Shown here: positions 8,917 through 17,456 of the stretch, one piece after another
How positions within the stretch are numbered: the stretch's first letter is position 1
Layout of the letters: each line of letters opens with the position of its first letter
Source: Planotetraspora phitsanulokensis
Lineage (GTDB): Bacteria; Actinomycetota; Actinomycetes; Streptosporangiales; Streptosporangiaceae
DNA: 64,000 nt
Assembly (NCBI RefSeq): GCF_016863295.1
Contig: NZ_BOOP01000026.1
Coordinates: 62,001 to 126,000 of the forward strand
Direction of reading: 5' to 3'
Notes under the pieces: model-generated
What the model was told of the DNA's origin: nothing
The model's database searches: none
Seen by the model: only the letters and a program-made list of their open reading frames with translations
Program-made: the position numbers and the translations under genes

Positions 8917-9654
8917 GTGAACACGCTCCTTCCCGTCACCCCTCAGCTCGGCGTGGTGATGGTCCTGCTCGCACTCGCGGGCGCGGGTGTCGCCGCGGTC
9001 GGCAGGCTGGGGCACTCGCGGGCGATCCTCACCGCCTCCGTACGGGCCGCCGCGCAGCTTGCCCTGGTGTCCCTGGTCATCGTCGGGGCGATCGGCTTCC
9101 TGCCCGCCGCCGTGCTGTTCCTCCTGCTGATGTACGGCGTGGCGACCTTCACCGCGGGACGCCGGATCGCGCGGGGACGGGCCTCGTGGTGGGCGGCCCT
9201 GCCCATCGCCGCCGGAGTGGTCCCGGTGCTGGCCCTGATGCTGGGGGCCCGCGTGATGCCGGTGACGGGGCTGGTCCTGATCCCGGTCACCGGGATCCTC
9301 CTGGGCGGGTGCCTGACCGCCACGTCACTGGCCGGACGCCGGGCGCTGGACGAGCTCCGGATCCGGCGCGGCGAGGTGGAGGCCGCCCTGTCGCTGGGCT
9401 TCTCCCCCCGGGACGCCGCGCTGGAGATCTGCAGGCCGTCCGCCGCGCAGGCGCTCATCCCCGCACTGGACCAGACGAGGACCGTGGGCCTGGTCACGCT
9501 TCCCGGCGCGTTCGTCGGCATGATGATCGCCGGTTCCGATCCCGTCCACGCGGGAGTCGTCCAGGTCGCCGTCCTCGTCGCACTGCTCGCGGCGGAATCC
9601 GTCGCCGTCGTGGTCACAATCGAGCTGGCGGCCCGGGGCCTCTTCTCGGAGTGA
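8917..9654 (+). CDS. FetB/YbbM-family (UPF0014) ABC transporter permease
   Basis: A 245-residue membrane protein with about six to seven hydrophobic segments. Family hallmarks are visible: SVRAAAQLALVSLVI near residues 41-55, TATSLAGRR near the middle, and LIPALDQTRTVGLVTLPGAFVGMMIAG in the second half. E. coli FetB is the permease of an iron/metal exporter driven by the ATPase FetA. No ATP-binding partner lies beside it here, so it must pair with a distant subunit or act differently. It begins at GTG 8917 with a weak ribosome-binding site. It is convergent with the CAAX protease gene downstream. Confidence 0.85.
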   Translation: MNTLLPVTPQLGVVMVLLALAGAGVAAVGRLGHSRAILTASVRAAAQLALVSLVIVGAIGFLPAAVLFLLLMYGVATFTAGRRIARGRASWWAALPIAAGVVPVLALMLGARVMPVTGLVLIPVTGILLGGCLTATSLAGRRALDELRIRRGEVEAALSLGFSPRDAALEICRPSAAQALIPALDQTRTVGLVTLPGAFVGMMIAGSDPVHAGVVQVAVLVALLAAESVAVVVTIELAARGLFSE

Positions 9655-9713
9655 CTCGAGGTCGCGGTGAGGCGCGGCGGAGCCCTCTTAACGCGACGGC
9701 ACGCGTTCCGCGA

Positions 9714-10430
9714 TCAACGCGACGACACGCGCCTCGCGACACGGGCCGCCACGTAGCCGAAGGAGTTCGTGGCGAGGTGGAACAGCGACGGCGCGAGCAG
9801 CCCGCCCCGGCGCCGCAACTCGTGGAAGAGCACACCTGCCGCGGCGGTGGACACGACCGTCCCCGCCACCACGCGCGCCGTGGCCAGGCGGCGCCCCGCC
9901 GTGTGAGCCGGAGCGTCCGACACGAGGCCGCTCAGCGCCGGGTTGGCCCGGGCCATGTCCATCGAGGGCAGCACGTGCCACAGCCCGAACAGTGCCGCCG
10001 ATCCGGCGAGAGCCATACGCGCGGAGGTCCTGCGTGCCAGAAGGGCGGGCAGGACCCCGCGGAAGCCGATCTCCTCCAGCAGCACGGTCCCGACGGGCAC
10101 CTGGACGAGGACCTCCTCCAGCAGGCGGCCCCTGGACAACGCGAGCGCCCGCTCGTCGCGCAGCAGCGGGCGGGTCCGCGGCAGGGCGACTCCGGCCGCG
10201 TAGACCGCGGCCACCCCCGCCGCGAGGAGTCCGCCGGTCCGCGCCCCAAGCTCCGCACGCTCGAAGCCCAGCTCCGGCCACGTCAGTCCCTCGCGTCGCG
10301 CGACGCCGAGGAGCGCCGCTGTGGCCACGGCCGACGTCACCGGAGCCCAGCGCCGGGCGACGCGGTTGTTCAGCACGTTCGCCCCGGCGAGCACGCCGAG
10401 CGAGCACACGAGCGGATCGACGCGCCTCAC
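9714..10430 (-). CDS. CPBP (CAAX) family intramembrane metalloprotease
   Basis: A 238-residue membrane protein with the type II CAAX-protease/Abi motifs: EEIGFR (Glu119, Glu120, Arg124), a histidine in FGLWHVL and HLATN in the last motif. Four or more transmembrane segments surround them. The start was set at GTG 10430 because GGGGAGGG lies 5 nt upstream; the open frame continues further into the neighbouring gene but without a supported start. It is the last gene of a three-gene operon with the zinc lipoprotease and the GCS2-type ligase. Bacterial members are linked to peptide processing or bacteriocin self-immunity; the substrate here is unknown. Confidence 0.82.
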   Translation of the reverse strand: MRRVDPLVCSLGVLAGANVLNNRVARRWAPVTSAVATAALLGVARREGLTWPELGFERAELGARTGGLLAAGVAAVYAAGVALPRTRPLLRDERALALSRGRLLEEVLVQVPVGTVLLEEIGFRGVLPALLARRTSARMALAGSAALFGLWHVLPSMDMARANPALSGLVSDAPAHTAGRRLATARVVAGTVVSTAAAGVLFHELRRRGGLLAPSLFHLATNSFGYVAARVARRVSSR

Positions 10431-10495
10431 GAATGCCCTCCCCGCCGCGAGCAGCCCACGCCGCCATGCTGCCACCCGAAGGCGCGTCCCGGGCG

Positions 10496-11173
10496 TCAGC
10501 AGGCGCCGACGCCCTGGCCGTACCCCTTGGCGAAGGCCGCCTGCCGCTGCGCCGCCGTGCCGTGCGCGTCCGGCGCCAACCATGCGTCGGTTGGATCGCC
10601 GGCGGCCTCGAGGTTGGCCAGAAGTTCGGCGCCGTCTCCCTCGTCGGCCTGGAGCGCCTGTTCCTGGATCAGCCCGCTGAGCGTGGCCCCGGCATAGCAG
10701 TCCGCCTGTAATTCGCGCTGCACGTTGAACTGGAAGTCGTTGACGAGCTGCGCCTGTACGGCGTGCCCGAACTCGTGCGGGATGACGAGGTAGACGGCCC
10801 CGTCGCCCATCCGGTCGTACATCCCCTCCAGCCAGGTGGCATCGTAGGCGATGAAGTGGCCGCTCGGGCAGTAGAACGCGTTGTTCGGCACCGCGGGCTG
10901 CCTGCCGCACTCAGGGCCGTCCTCGCCGTTGTAGGCGACGAAATCGCTGATGGGAGCGTAGGTGTTCCCGCTCTGCCGGAAGCGCTCCGCCCAGAACCGC
11001 TCGGTGAGACACCTGGCCAGCTCGATGTCGCCGGCGAAGTCCTTGCCCGACGCGTCGCACGGCCCAGCAGCCGAACCGCGCGGGGACGTGCCGGCCGGGC
11101 CACCCGGTTCACCGCCGCAGGCCGCGACCAGTGTCCCCGCGAGGACGAGCGGGAGGAGCCGTCGAAGGATCAC
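10496..11173 (-). CDS. Neutral zinc metallopeptidase, lipoprotein (YpfJ family)
   Basis: A 225-residue secreted protein. The N-terminus is a lipoprotein signal (basic LRRLLP, hydrophobic core, lipobox LVAAC with Cys19), then a Gly/Pro/Ser linker. The catalytic HEFGH (His133-His137) fits the HExxH zinc motif and is followed by QRELQADCYAG, the family's second conserved segment. The domain is the putative neutral zinc metallopeptidase type (PF04228), probably anchored outside the membrane. It starts at GTG 11173, 23 nt after the upstream ligase gene, and precedes the CAAX protease gene. The start lacks a clear Shine-Dalgarno. Substrate unknown. Confidence 0.85.
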   Translation of the reverse strand: MILRRLLPLVLAGTLVAACGGEPGGPAGTSPRGSAAGPCDASGKDFAGDIELARCLTERFWAERFRQSGNTYAPISDFVAYNGEDGPECGRQPAVPNNAFYCPSGHFIAYDATWLEGMYDRMGDGAVYLVIPHEFGHAVQAQLVNDFQFNVQRELQADCYAGATLSGLIQEQALQADEGDGAELLANLEAAGDPTDAWLAPDAHGTAAQRQAAFAKGYGQGVGAC

Positions 11174-11196
11174 TCCGTCATATTCACCTATTCCGG

Positions 11197-12657
11197 TCAA
11201 AGATCCCAGAGGTGGACCGGCTTGTTCTCGTGCATGCGGTCCAGGTACCGCAGGGTCATCCTGCGCAGCGCGTCGTACCCGCCGCCGAGGTCGCGGACGG
11301 CGTCCACCTGCCAGGACGCTCCCGTGCGGCCCGTGAGGCAGCGCCGTTCGATGATGCCGAGCAGCCGGTCGCGGTGGGCGGGATCGACCCCCCACAGGTC
11401 CAGGCCCCGGTGGGCGAGCGGCAGCAGCCGGCGCAGGACGAGTTCGGCGGCGGGCACCTCCCCCAGCCCCGGCCAGTACAGGCGCGCGTCGAGGCCGTGG
11501 CGTGCCGCGTCGCGCAGGTTGTCCTCCGCGGCGGCGAAGGACATCTGCGTCCACACCGGCCGCTCCTCCATCGGCAGCACACGCATGAGCCCGTAGTAGA
11601 AGGCGGCGTTGGCGATGACGTCGGCCACCGAAGGACCCGCGGGGAGCACGCGGTTCTCCACCCGCAGATGCGGGACCCCGTCGACGACGGCGTACACGGG
11701 CCGGTTCCAGCGGTAGACCGTCCCGTTGTGCAGGGTCAGCTCGTGCAGTTCGGGTGTGCCTCCGCGCTCGAGCACCTCACGCGGATCCTCGTCGTCGCAG
11801 ATCGGAAGCAGGGCGGGGAAGTAGCGGACGTTCTCCTCGAAGAGGTCGAAGACCGAGGTGATCCACCGCTCGCCGAACCAGACCCTGGGGCGCACGCCCT
11901 GCGCCTTCAGCTCGTCCGGCCGGGTGTCGGTCGCCTGCTCGAACAGGCTGATGCGGGTCTCGCGCCACAACTCCCGGCCGAAGAGGTACGGCGAGTTGGC
12001 CGCCACCGCGATCTGCGGCCCCGCGACGGCCTGCGCCGCGTTCCAGTGGCCGGCGAACGCGGAGGGGCTCACCTGCAGATGCAACTGGACGCTCGTGCAC
12101 GCCGCCTCGGGAGTGATGCTGTCGGCGTAGGTGTCCAGGCGCTCGGTTCCCTCGATCTCGAAATGCAGGTCCTCTCCGCGCGCGGCGAAGATCTGCTCGT
12201 TGAGCAGCTTGTATCGGGGGTTGGCCGACAGGGTCGCCTCGCTGACGTCCGTCTCCTTCAGCGTGGGCAGGATCCCGACGAGCATGAGGTGTCCGCCGAC
12301 CTCGCGGGCGCGTTCCTCGGCGTGGTTGAGGCGGCGCCGTACGGACTCCTCGAGCCGGAGGAACCCGTCGCCGCCGAGCTCCTGGGGCTCGATGTTGATC
12401 TCGACGTTGAACTGGCCCAGTTCGGTCGCCCAGTCGGGCTCCGCGATGACCTCCAGGACCTCCGCGTTCTTCATGGCCGGTTCTCCGCGCGCGTCGACCA
12501 GGTTGAGCTCGATCTCCAGACCGGCCAGCGGGCGGTCGAGCTCGAAACGCGACTCGCGCAACATCTGCGCGAGGACGTCGAGCGACCGCCTGACCTTGTC
12601 GCGGTAGCGGCGGCGGTCTTCTCCGGTGAACGCGATGGCGGGAACGTCACGGCCCAT
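11197..12657 (-). CDS. Glutamate-cysteine ligase family 2 (GCS2) protein
   Basis: A 486-residue member of the GCS2 carboxylate-amine ligase family. Family features include GLEIELNLVD (46-55, first acidic metal-binding cluster), ELGQFNVEINIEP (79-91), the histidine-rich TSVQLHLQVSP, and RVENRVLPAGPSVAD in the C-terminal half. Such proteins join glutamate to an amine with ATP. Actinomycetes make mycothiol, not glutathione, and several paralogues act in other pathways such as ergothioneine synthesis, so a gamma-glutamyl ligase of unknown substrate is the safest reading. ATG with GGAGG 5 nt upstream. First gene of the operon with the two proteases. Confidence 0.88.
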   Translation of the reverse strand: MGRDVPAIAFTGEDRRRYRDKVRRSLDVLAQMLRESRFELDRPLAGLEIELNLVDARGEPAMKNAEVLEVIAEPDWATELGQFNVEINIEPQELGGDGFLRLEESVRRRLNHAEERAREVGGHLMLVGILPTLKETDVSEATLSANPRYKLLNEQIFAARGEDLHFEIEGTERLDTYADSITPEAACTSVQLHLQVSPSAFAGHWNAAQAVAGPQIAVAANSPYLFGRELWRETRISLFEQATDTRPDELKAQGVRPRVWFGERWITSVFDLFEENVRYFPALLPICDDEDPREVLERGGTPELHELTLHNGTVYRWNRPVYAVVDGVPHLRVENRVLPAGPSVADVIANAAFYYGLMRVLPMEERPVWTQMSFAAAEDNLRDAARHGLDARLYWPGLGEVPAAELVLRRLLPLAHRGLDLWGVDPAHRDRLLGIIERRCLTGRTGASWQVDAVRDLGGGYDALRRMTLRYLDRMHENKPVHLWDL

Positions 12658-12738
12658 CTGAACCTCCGAGCGGCGCCTGGACCCCCGATCACATAGGAGG
12701 TACTTCCCCGCATTCGACGCGAGTGCGACCGTTTCGCG

Positions 12739-12848
12739 GTTCAGTTCAGACGGTTCAGTTCAGCCCCGACCCGTTCAGCAGACCCGTTCAATTCGGCGCC
12801 GTTCAGCAGACCCCACTCAGCGGGCCCGTTGGGATCGGACCGTTCAGA
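12739..12848. repeat. Clustered GTTCAG repeats
   Basis: The hexamer GTTCAG occurs at least six times in about 110 bp. It includes a duplicated block CGGTTCAGTTCAG and two copies of CGTTCAGCAGACCC. The block lies between the GCS2 ligase promoter region and the stop codon of the response regulator gene, and its last copy touches that gene's 3' end. No pairing strong enough for a classic terminator is apparent. Confidence 0.8.
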
Positions 12849-13482
12849 CGAGGCGGCGGGCGGTCGCCCAGCGGGAGAGCTCGTGCCGGTTGGACAGCTG
12901 GAGCTTCCTGAGCACGCTCGACACGTGCGTCTCCACCGTCTTGACCGAGATGAACAGCTCCTTGGCGATCTCCTTGTAGGCGTAGCCCCGGGCGATCAGC
13001 CGCAGCACCTCGCGCTCGCGCTGGGTGAGCGAGTCCAGCTCGGGGTCGATCGGCGGGGCCTCGGTGGAGGCGAAGGCGTCCAGCACGAACCCCGCGAGCC
13101 GGGGCGAGAACACCGCGTCGCCGTCGGACACCCGGATGATCGCGTCGGTGAGCTCCGCGCCGCTGATGGTCTTGGTGACGTATCCGCGGGCGCCGCCGCG
13201 GATCACGCCGATCACGTCCTCGGCCGCGTCGGACACCGACAGGGCGAGGAACCGCACCTGCGAACCCGGGCCGAGCACCCGCTTGAGCACCTCCTGGCCG
13301 CCGCCGCCGGGCATGTGCACGTCCAGCAGGACGACGTCCGGCTCCAGGTCGGCGATGGCCGCGACGGCCGAATCCACGTCGTCGGCCTCGCCGATCACCT
13401 GGATCGACGGCCCGAGTTCGGCACGGACGCCCGACCGGAACAGCCGGTGGTCGTCGACGATCAGGACACGCACGGTCTTCAT
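12844..13482 (-). CDS. NarL/LuxR-family response regulator
   Basis: A 212-residue two-component regulator. The receiver domain (about 1-120) has the acidic pair DD near residue 10, the phospho-acceptor Asp in VVLLDVHMPGG (about 52), a Ser in ALSVSD and the Lys in YVTKTIS. The C-terminal LuxR helix-turn-helix runs from LTQREREVLRLIARGYAYKEIA to VETHVSSVLRKL. ATG 13482 overlaps the kinase stop codon (TGATG), so it is translationally coupled to its cognate kinase. By analogy with LiaR-like and other PspC-linked systems it may control an envelope-stress regulon that includes the divergent PspC/LiaF-like gene; that is inference. Confidence 0.93.
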   Translation of the reverse strand: MKTVRVLIVDDHRLFRSGVRAELGPSIQVIGEADDVDSAVAAIADLEPDVVLLDVHMPGGGGQEVLKRVLGPGSQVRFLALSVSDAAEDVIGVIRGGARGYVTKTISGAELTDAIIRVSDGDAVFSPRLAGFVLDAFASTEAPPIDPELDSLTQREREVLRLIARGYAYKEIAKELFISVKTVETHVSSVLRKLQLSNRHELSRWATARRLV

Positions 13483-14702
13483 CAAGTGTTCCTCTTCATG
13501 GTCAGCATGACCTCGGTACCGTCGCCGGGTTCGGTCCTGACCCGGGCGCTGCCTCCGTGGCGTTCCATCCTGCCGATGATCGACTGGCGGATGCCCATCC
13601 GGTCCTCGGGGACGTCGTCCAGTACGAAGCCCTTCCCGCGGTCGCGGACGAACACCGTCACCTCGTCCGCCTCGACCTCCGCGTAGACGGATATCACCGG
13701 CGACTCAGAGTATTTCGCCGCGTTCACCATCGCCTGCCTGGCGGCGTGGAGCAAGGCGACCAGACCGTCGGTCAGCTCGCAGTCGCCCACGCAGACCACT
13801 TCGATCGGCACGCCGTGCGCGTCCTCCTCCTCGGCGGCGACTCTCCGCACGGCGGCCGCGAGGGTGGCATCGGCGTCCTGTTTGGGCTGGTAGAGCCAGT
13901 TGCGCAGCTCGCGCTCCTGCGACCGGGCGAGCCGGGTCACCTCGCGCGCGTCGCTCGCGTTGCGCTGGATCAGGGTCAGGGTGTGCAGCACGGAATCGTG
14001 CACGTGGGCGGCGACCTCCGCACGCTCCTCCTGCCTGATGCGCTCGGTGCGCTCCCGCTGGAGCTCCTTGACCAGGGAGGCCAGGTACGGCGCCGCGATC
14101 ATGAGGATGCCGCCGACGACGACGGCGGTGAAGACCAGGCCGGTCCGCGCCTTGGCGAGTTCGCCGCTGGCGGCGAGGAACCCGACGGCCCCGACCGCCA
14201 CGAGCAGAGCCCCGATGATCGTCCGCACCCAGGTCGTGCTCACCTGCTTGACCGCGCCGGTCATCCACCGCTGCCGCCGGCCGGGGTCGGCCTGCTGCCA
14301 CAGGATCAGCGCGCCGATGCCGCCGACGGCGATCGGCCAGGTCCCGAATCCCCCGCTCGATGCGCCCGTCATCCAGCCGAAGGCGGCGAGAGCCAGCCAG
14401 AGCACGCCGTACGCCGCGAGCTGGCCCCAGTCACGCCCGGGCTCACGGCCCTTGACCTGCTCCTTCGGGGTGAACATCCACAACGCGGCATACGCCACGA
14501 ACCCGAGCCCGTCGACTACGGTGAGCAGCACGAAGGCCAGCCTCAGCACGACAGGGTCGAGCCTCAGCTGGGCGGCGGCGCCCTGGGCCACACCCGCGAT
14601 CACGCGGCCCTTCACGGGCCTGACGAGCCGCGGGTACGCCTCAGGCGCTTTGGACACCTCGGTTTCCCGCACGCGTATCCCGACTTCTGGAATGACTGAC
14701 AT
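13482..14702 (-). CDS. PspC-domain sensor histidine kinase
   Basis: About 406 residues. The N-terminus carries a PspC domain (YPRLVRPVKGRVIAGVAQGA, then a helix LRLAFVLLTVVDGLGFVAYAAL), followed by four further membrane segments. A HisKA_3-type dimerisation region (AEVAAHVHDSVLHTLTLIQ, phospho-His in HVHD) and a HATPase domain follow, with N-box QAMVNAAKYS, G1 DRGKGF and G2 GIRQSIIGR. The frame stays open to 14981, but no upstream start has a good ribosome-binding site. I use ATG 14702; GTG 14657 (GGGAAACCGAG upstream) is an alternative. The LuxR regulator follows with a one-base overlap. Confidence 0.9.
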   Translation of the reverse strand: MSVIPEVGIRVRETEVSKAPEAYPRLVRPVKGRVIAGVAQGAAAQLRLDPVVLRLAFVLLTVVDGLGFVAYAALWMFTPKEQVKGREPGRDWGQLAAYGVLWLALAAFGWMTGASSGGFGTWPIAVGGIGALILWQQADPGRRQRWMTGAVKQVSTTWVRTIIGALLVAVGAVGFLAASGELAKARTGLVFTAVVVGGILMIAAPYLASLVKELQRERTERIRQEERAEVAAHVHDSVLHTLTLIQRNASDAREVTRLARSQERELRNWLYQPKQDADATLAAAVRRVAAEEEDAHGVPIEVVCVGDCELTDGLVALLHAARQAMVNAAKYSESPVISVYAEVEADEVTVFVRDRGKGFVLDDVPEDRMGIRQSIIGRMERHGGSARVRTEPGDGTEVMLTMKRNT

Positions 14703-15038
14703 TTCGGCGACACAATCGGTGACGGCGGACATCTGGGCAAGCATCGTCACACGCCGCCGTACGGCGCGCATCAGGGCATGACCCTGGCTCGTCCCCGAGA
14801 GCGCGTCCCGTCCTTCGGGTCCCTCCTTCTGTCTCCTCACCTCCGACCCTATGGGGACGGCCGGCGAGTGTGGTGGCGAGCGCCCGGGAAAGCCCGCGCG
14901 GATCGGCGTCCGCATGGGCCCGCCGGGGCGCCGGTGTGAGCGGCCGGCACGCCTGTGAGCCGAGACGAGGTTCGTGAGCACGAGCGATGCCCCGTGAACC
15001 GCATGGGGCCACCGGGACCCCCGCGCACCCGGCGGCCC
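14703..15038. other. 336-bp stretch upstream of the kinase
   Basis: The kinase frame stays open through most of this region (to 14981), but the encoded residues are Arg/Gly/Pro-rich and lack any PspC-like sequence, so I treat it as untranslated or promoter sequence. A purine-rich GGAGACAGAAGGAGGG lies on the minus strand at about 14818-14833 with no start codon at the right distance. Nothing else is recognisable. Confidence 0.4.
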
Positions 15039-15314
15039 TCACGGTGGTCGGGAGCCGGAGTGGGCCTCACCTCCGTCCGGAGGCTCGGGGTCGTTCCGCC
15101 CGACCAGCAACGCGAGCACCTTCAGTGCCCGGTCGCCGCGGGACCGGGAGAACGTCGCGACGCAGGCGACGACCCCCAGAAGGATCACCGAGACTGCGGC
15201 CACGCCCACTGCGGTCGCCAGGATCGGTACGGGCGTCGGCTGGCCCGAGGCCAGGATGGCCGACCCGAGGCCGGCCGCCGCGCTCAACGTCGGCCCCACC
15301 CACTTGCGGCTCAC
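15039..15314 (-). CDS. Small hypothetical membrane protein
   Basis: A possible 91-residue protein with two hydrophobic segments (TLSAAAGLGSAILASG, about 9-24, and PILATAVGVAAVSVILLGVVACVA, about 30-53), then a basic/polar tail containing GDRALKVLALLVGR. It starts at GTG 15314. A strong AGGAGG lies upstream but 17 nt away, farther than usual. It lies between the kinase and the divergent PspC/LiaF-like gene. The membrane-like composition is what separates it from shadow frames. I do not recognise a family. Confidence 0.5.
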   Translation of the reverse strand: MSRKWVGPTLSAAAGLGSAILASGQPTPVPILATAVGVAAVSVILLGVVACVATFSRSRGDRALKVLALLVGRNDPEPPDGGEAHSGSRPP

Positions 15315-15543
15315 TGGATCACGATCGCGGTCCTCCTGTCTGGCGATCCTCTGCGCGCCGCTCGACGGACATCACCCCGAGATCGCCGATCTGATCTCTT
15401 TGATACCCCTCTGTACGGCTCTCGCCAAGTCCTCAGGCTCCCGCGGCTCATCCGTCACCGGCATCCCGGGCGTCCCCGGCTCGGGGACGAGTCAGGGGTT
15501 CCCCCGATGGTGCGCGGACGCCGCCGAACGCCAGGATGGACAT

Positions 15544-17136
15544 ATGACCGAGGCGCCACCCACCACCGACGAGCCCGCCGCGGGCCCCGAGCCTGATCGC
15601 CCGCTGTGCCGGAGCAGCTCCGGCCGCATGTTCACCGGCGTGTGCGCGGGACTCGGCAGGTACACGGGGATGGACCCGGTCCTGTTCCGGGTGGGCTTCG
15701 CCGTCCTCCTCCTCGCCTCGGGCATCGGGGCCATGCTTTACGTGGCCGCGTTCCTGCTCATGCGGGAGCCCCACGGAGGGCCCGGCTACCTGGAGCGCTG
15801 GACCCACCGCCTGTTCGACGCCGAGACCGTGCTGGCCCTGATGGCGGCCGTCTTCGCGTTCGGGCTGATCATCAACGTGGCGTCCGGCGGGATCAACCGG
15901 GGCACGATCGTGGTGGGTACGTTGCTGGCCATCGTGTTGCTCGCCGCCCACTCCCGCGGCGTCGACCTGCTGACGATGGCGAAGTCCGTGCCGGACCGGG
16001 CGATCGGACGGCGCGGCATGACCCGCAATCCCGCCGAGAACCCGTTCGGCTCCGCCTCCCCGGGGGCGGGGTTCACCGGCTGGCGTCCCTCGGCTCCCCA
16101 CATGCCGTTCGGCGGCACCTCCGCCGGGCCCGCGGGAGGCACGGCCTCCGGGCCCGCGGGAGGCACGGCCTCCGGGCAGGACACCGCTTCCCGGCAGGAC
16201 ACGGCTCCCGCACAGGACACCCCGCCCGGGCAGGACGCGGGCCAGGGCCCGGCGGGGGCCGGCGTCCAGGGGGAGGCCGCGGCGGCCGCCGAGTCCGCGA
16301 ACCCGGCCGACGCCACGCAGTCGTCCAGCGCGGCTCCGCCCACGGAGAGCGGCTACCGGCGGCTGTCCGATCTCGCCAGGGAGGCGCGCGCCGGCACGTA
16401 CGGCTACGCCTCCGGCGAGCCCTTCGCACCTCATGGTCCCTACTCGGTGCGGGAGCCGTACCGGCCCGAGGGACCGCCCCCGGCAGCGCCGCCGCCACCA
16501 CCGCGGCCGGTCAAGCCGAAGCGTCCCAAGTCTTTCATCGGCGGACTCACCCTCTGCCTGGCTCTCATTGTTGGAGGGGTCATGGCTGCGGTCCAGCAGT
16601 CGGGCACCGGCTCGGTCAGCCTGCCGATGGTCGGCGGGGCGGTTCTCGTGACGATCGGGGCGGGCCTGCTCGTCGCGACGTGGTTCGGCCGGGGCGCGGG
16701 GCTCGTCGTCCTCGGCATGTTCGTGTCACTCGTCCTGGTCGCGGGGTCAACGGTGAACGGAATTCCGAAGAAGGTCGGCAGCTTCGTCTGGCATCCGGTG
16801 ACGGTCACCCAGGCGAGCGAGGACTACACACTCGGGATGGGTGAGGGCAGGCTCGATCTGAGCGACGTGCCCCTCACTCCGGGGGCCCGGGTCAGGTTCA
16901 ACGCGTCGGTGGCGGTCGGGCAGATCACCGTGATCGTCCCCGCGACCGCCAGAGTCCAGGTGTACGGGTACACCCGGCTGGGCGAGGTGAAGATCGACCA
17001 CAAGGTCGAGGACGGCGCCGACGTCCAGTTCGACCGCGTCCTCGAGCCGGAGGTCACCGGCACCGGCGACGCGCCGACGATCGAGTTGCACGTCAAGGCG
17101 GGCATCGGGGACGTGGAGGTGCGCCGTGCGGCCTGA
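15544..17136 (+). CDS. PspC-domain membrane protein with LiaF-like C-terminus
   Basis: A 530-residue protein in three parts. First comes a PspC domain (CRSSSGRMFTGVCAGLGRYTG from about residue 22) with two or three membrane helices to about 138. A low-complexity linker follows (about 165-320), with repeated SGPAGGTA and Gln/Asp-rich units and a run of prolines. Then come three more helices and a C-terminal beta-rich domain (VRFNASVAVGQITVIVPATA onward) resembling LiaF/DUF2154-type cell-wall stress proteins. ATG 15544 has AGGA 8-11 nt upstream. It is divergent from the PspC-kinase/LuxR pair and so a likely target or partner of it. Confidence 0.85.
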   Translation: MTEAPPTTDEPAAGPEPDRPLCRSSSGRMFTGVCAGLGRYTGMDPVLFRVGFAVLLLASGIGAMLYVAAFLLMREPHGGPGYLERWTHRLFDAETVLALMAAVFAFGLIINVASGGINRGTIVVGTLLAIVLLAAHSRGVDLLTMAKSVPDRAIGRRGMTRNPAENPFGSASPGAGFTGWRPSAPHMPFGGTSAGPAGGTASGPAGGTASGQDTASRQDTAPAQDTPPGQDAGQGPAGAGVQGEAAAAAESANPADATQSSSAAPPTESGYRRLSDLAREARAGTYGYASGEPFAPHGPYSVREPYRPEGPPPAAPPPPPRPVKPKRPKSFIGGLTLCLALIVGGVMAAVQQSGTGSVSLPMVGGAVLVTIGAGLLVATWFGRGAGLVVLGMFVSLVLVAGSTVNGIPKKVGSFVWHPVTVTQASEDYTLGMGEGRLDLSDVPLTPGARVRFNASVAVGQITVIVPATARVQVYGYTRLGEVKIDHKVEDGADVQFDRVLEPEVTGTGDAPTIELHVKAGIGDVEVRRAA

Positions 17137-17353
17137 GGCGGAGCCGGCCCCTCCCGGCACGGAGCCGCAACGCCTCCGGCGGGTCCACAGGACCGACTGG
17201 ATGGCCCTGCTGTGCGGCCTGCTCTTCATCGGCATCGGCGTCACCTTCATGGCCGCGCCCGGGGCCGACGCCGTCATCATGGCCCCCGTGGTCGTCGGAG
17301 GCCTCGGCTTCGCCGCCTTCGTCGCGATCATCGCCAAGGCGATCCGCCGATAG
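17126..17353 (+). CDS. Small two-helix membrane protein
   Basis: A 75-residue protein overlapping the end of the PspC/LiaF-like gene by 11 bp, hence probably co-translated. A short charged N-terminus (RRVHRTDW) is followed by two hydrophobic helices (MALLCGLLFIGIGVTFMAA and VIMAPVVVGGLGFAAFVAIIA) and a basic end KAIRR. The start is GTG 17126. Function unknown; context suggests an accessory of the PspC-type envelope system. Confidence 0.7.
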   Translation: MRPEAEPAPPGTEPQRLRRVHRTDWMALLCGLLFIGIGVTFMAAPGADAVIMAPVVVGGLGFAAFVAIIAKAIRR

Positions 17354-17354
17354 C

Positions 17355-17376
17355 CCGGAACATTTCGTAGTTCCGG
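17355..17376 (+). terminator. Small hairpin after the PspC gene pair
   Basis: Arms CCGGAAC (17355-17361) and GTTCCGG (17370-17376) around an 8-nt loop directly follow the stop codon at 17351-17353. It is weak for a terminator and could instead be an operator half-site pair for the cox promoter that begins a few bases later. Confidence 0.4.
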
Positions 17377-17388
17377 AAACACGGGGGG

Positions 17389-17416
17389 TTGACCGGACAG
17401 AACGGGAGCGTACGTT
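17389..17416 (+). promoter_or_regulatory. Candidate sigma70-type promoter of the cox operon
   Basis: TTGACC (17389-17394) and TACGTT (17411-17416) are separated by 16 bp and lie 40 bp before the small-subunit start codon. A GGGAGG ribosome-binding site precedes ATG 17457. No transcription data are available, so this rests on consensus alone. Confidence 0.45.
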
Positions 17417-17456
17417 CACACGTATCCGGTCTCACTGCTCTGTTCGGGAGGCTGTT

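Noticed and set aside
12739-12848. Possible CRISPR-like array in the GTTCAG cluster
   Set aside because: Repeats are only 6-14 bp, spacing is irregular, there are no spacers of constant length, and no cas genes are present.
15256-15543. An upstream extension of the PspC/LiaF-like gene
   Set aside because: The frame is open back to 15256, but a PspC-type N-terminus and a ribosome-binding site support ATG 15544. The extension is Ser/Arg-rich without a motif and overlaps the antisense small membrane protein candidate.
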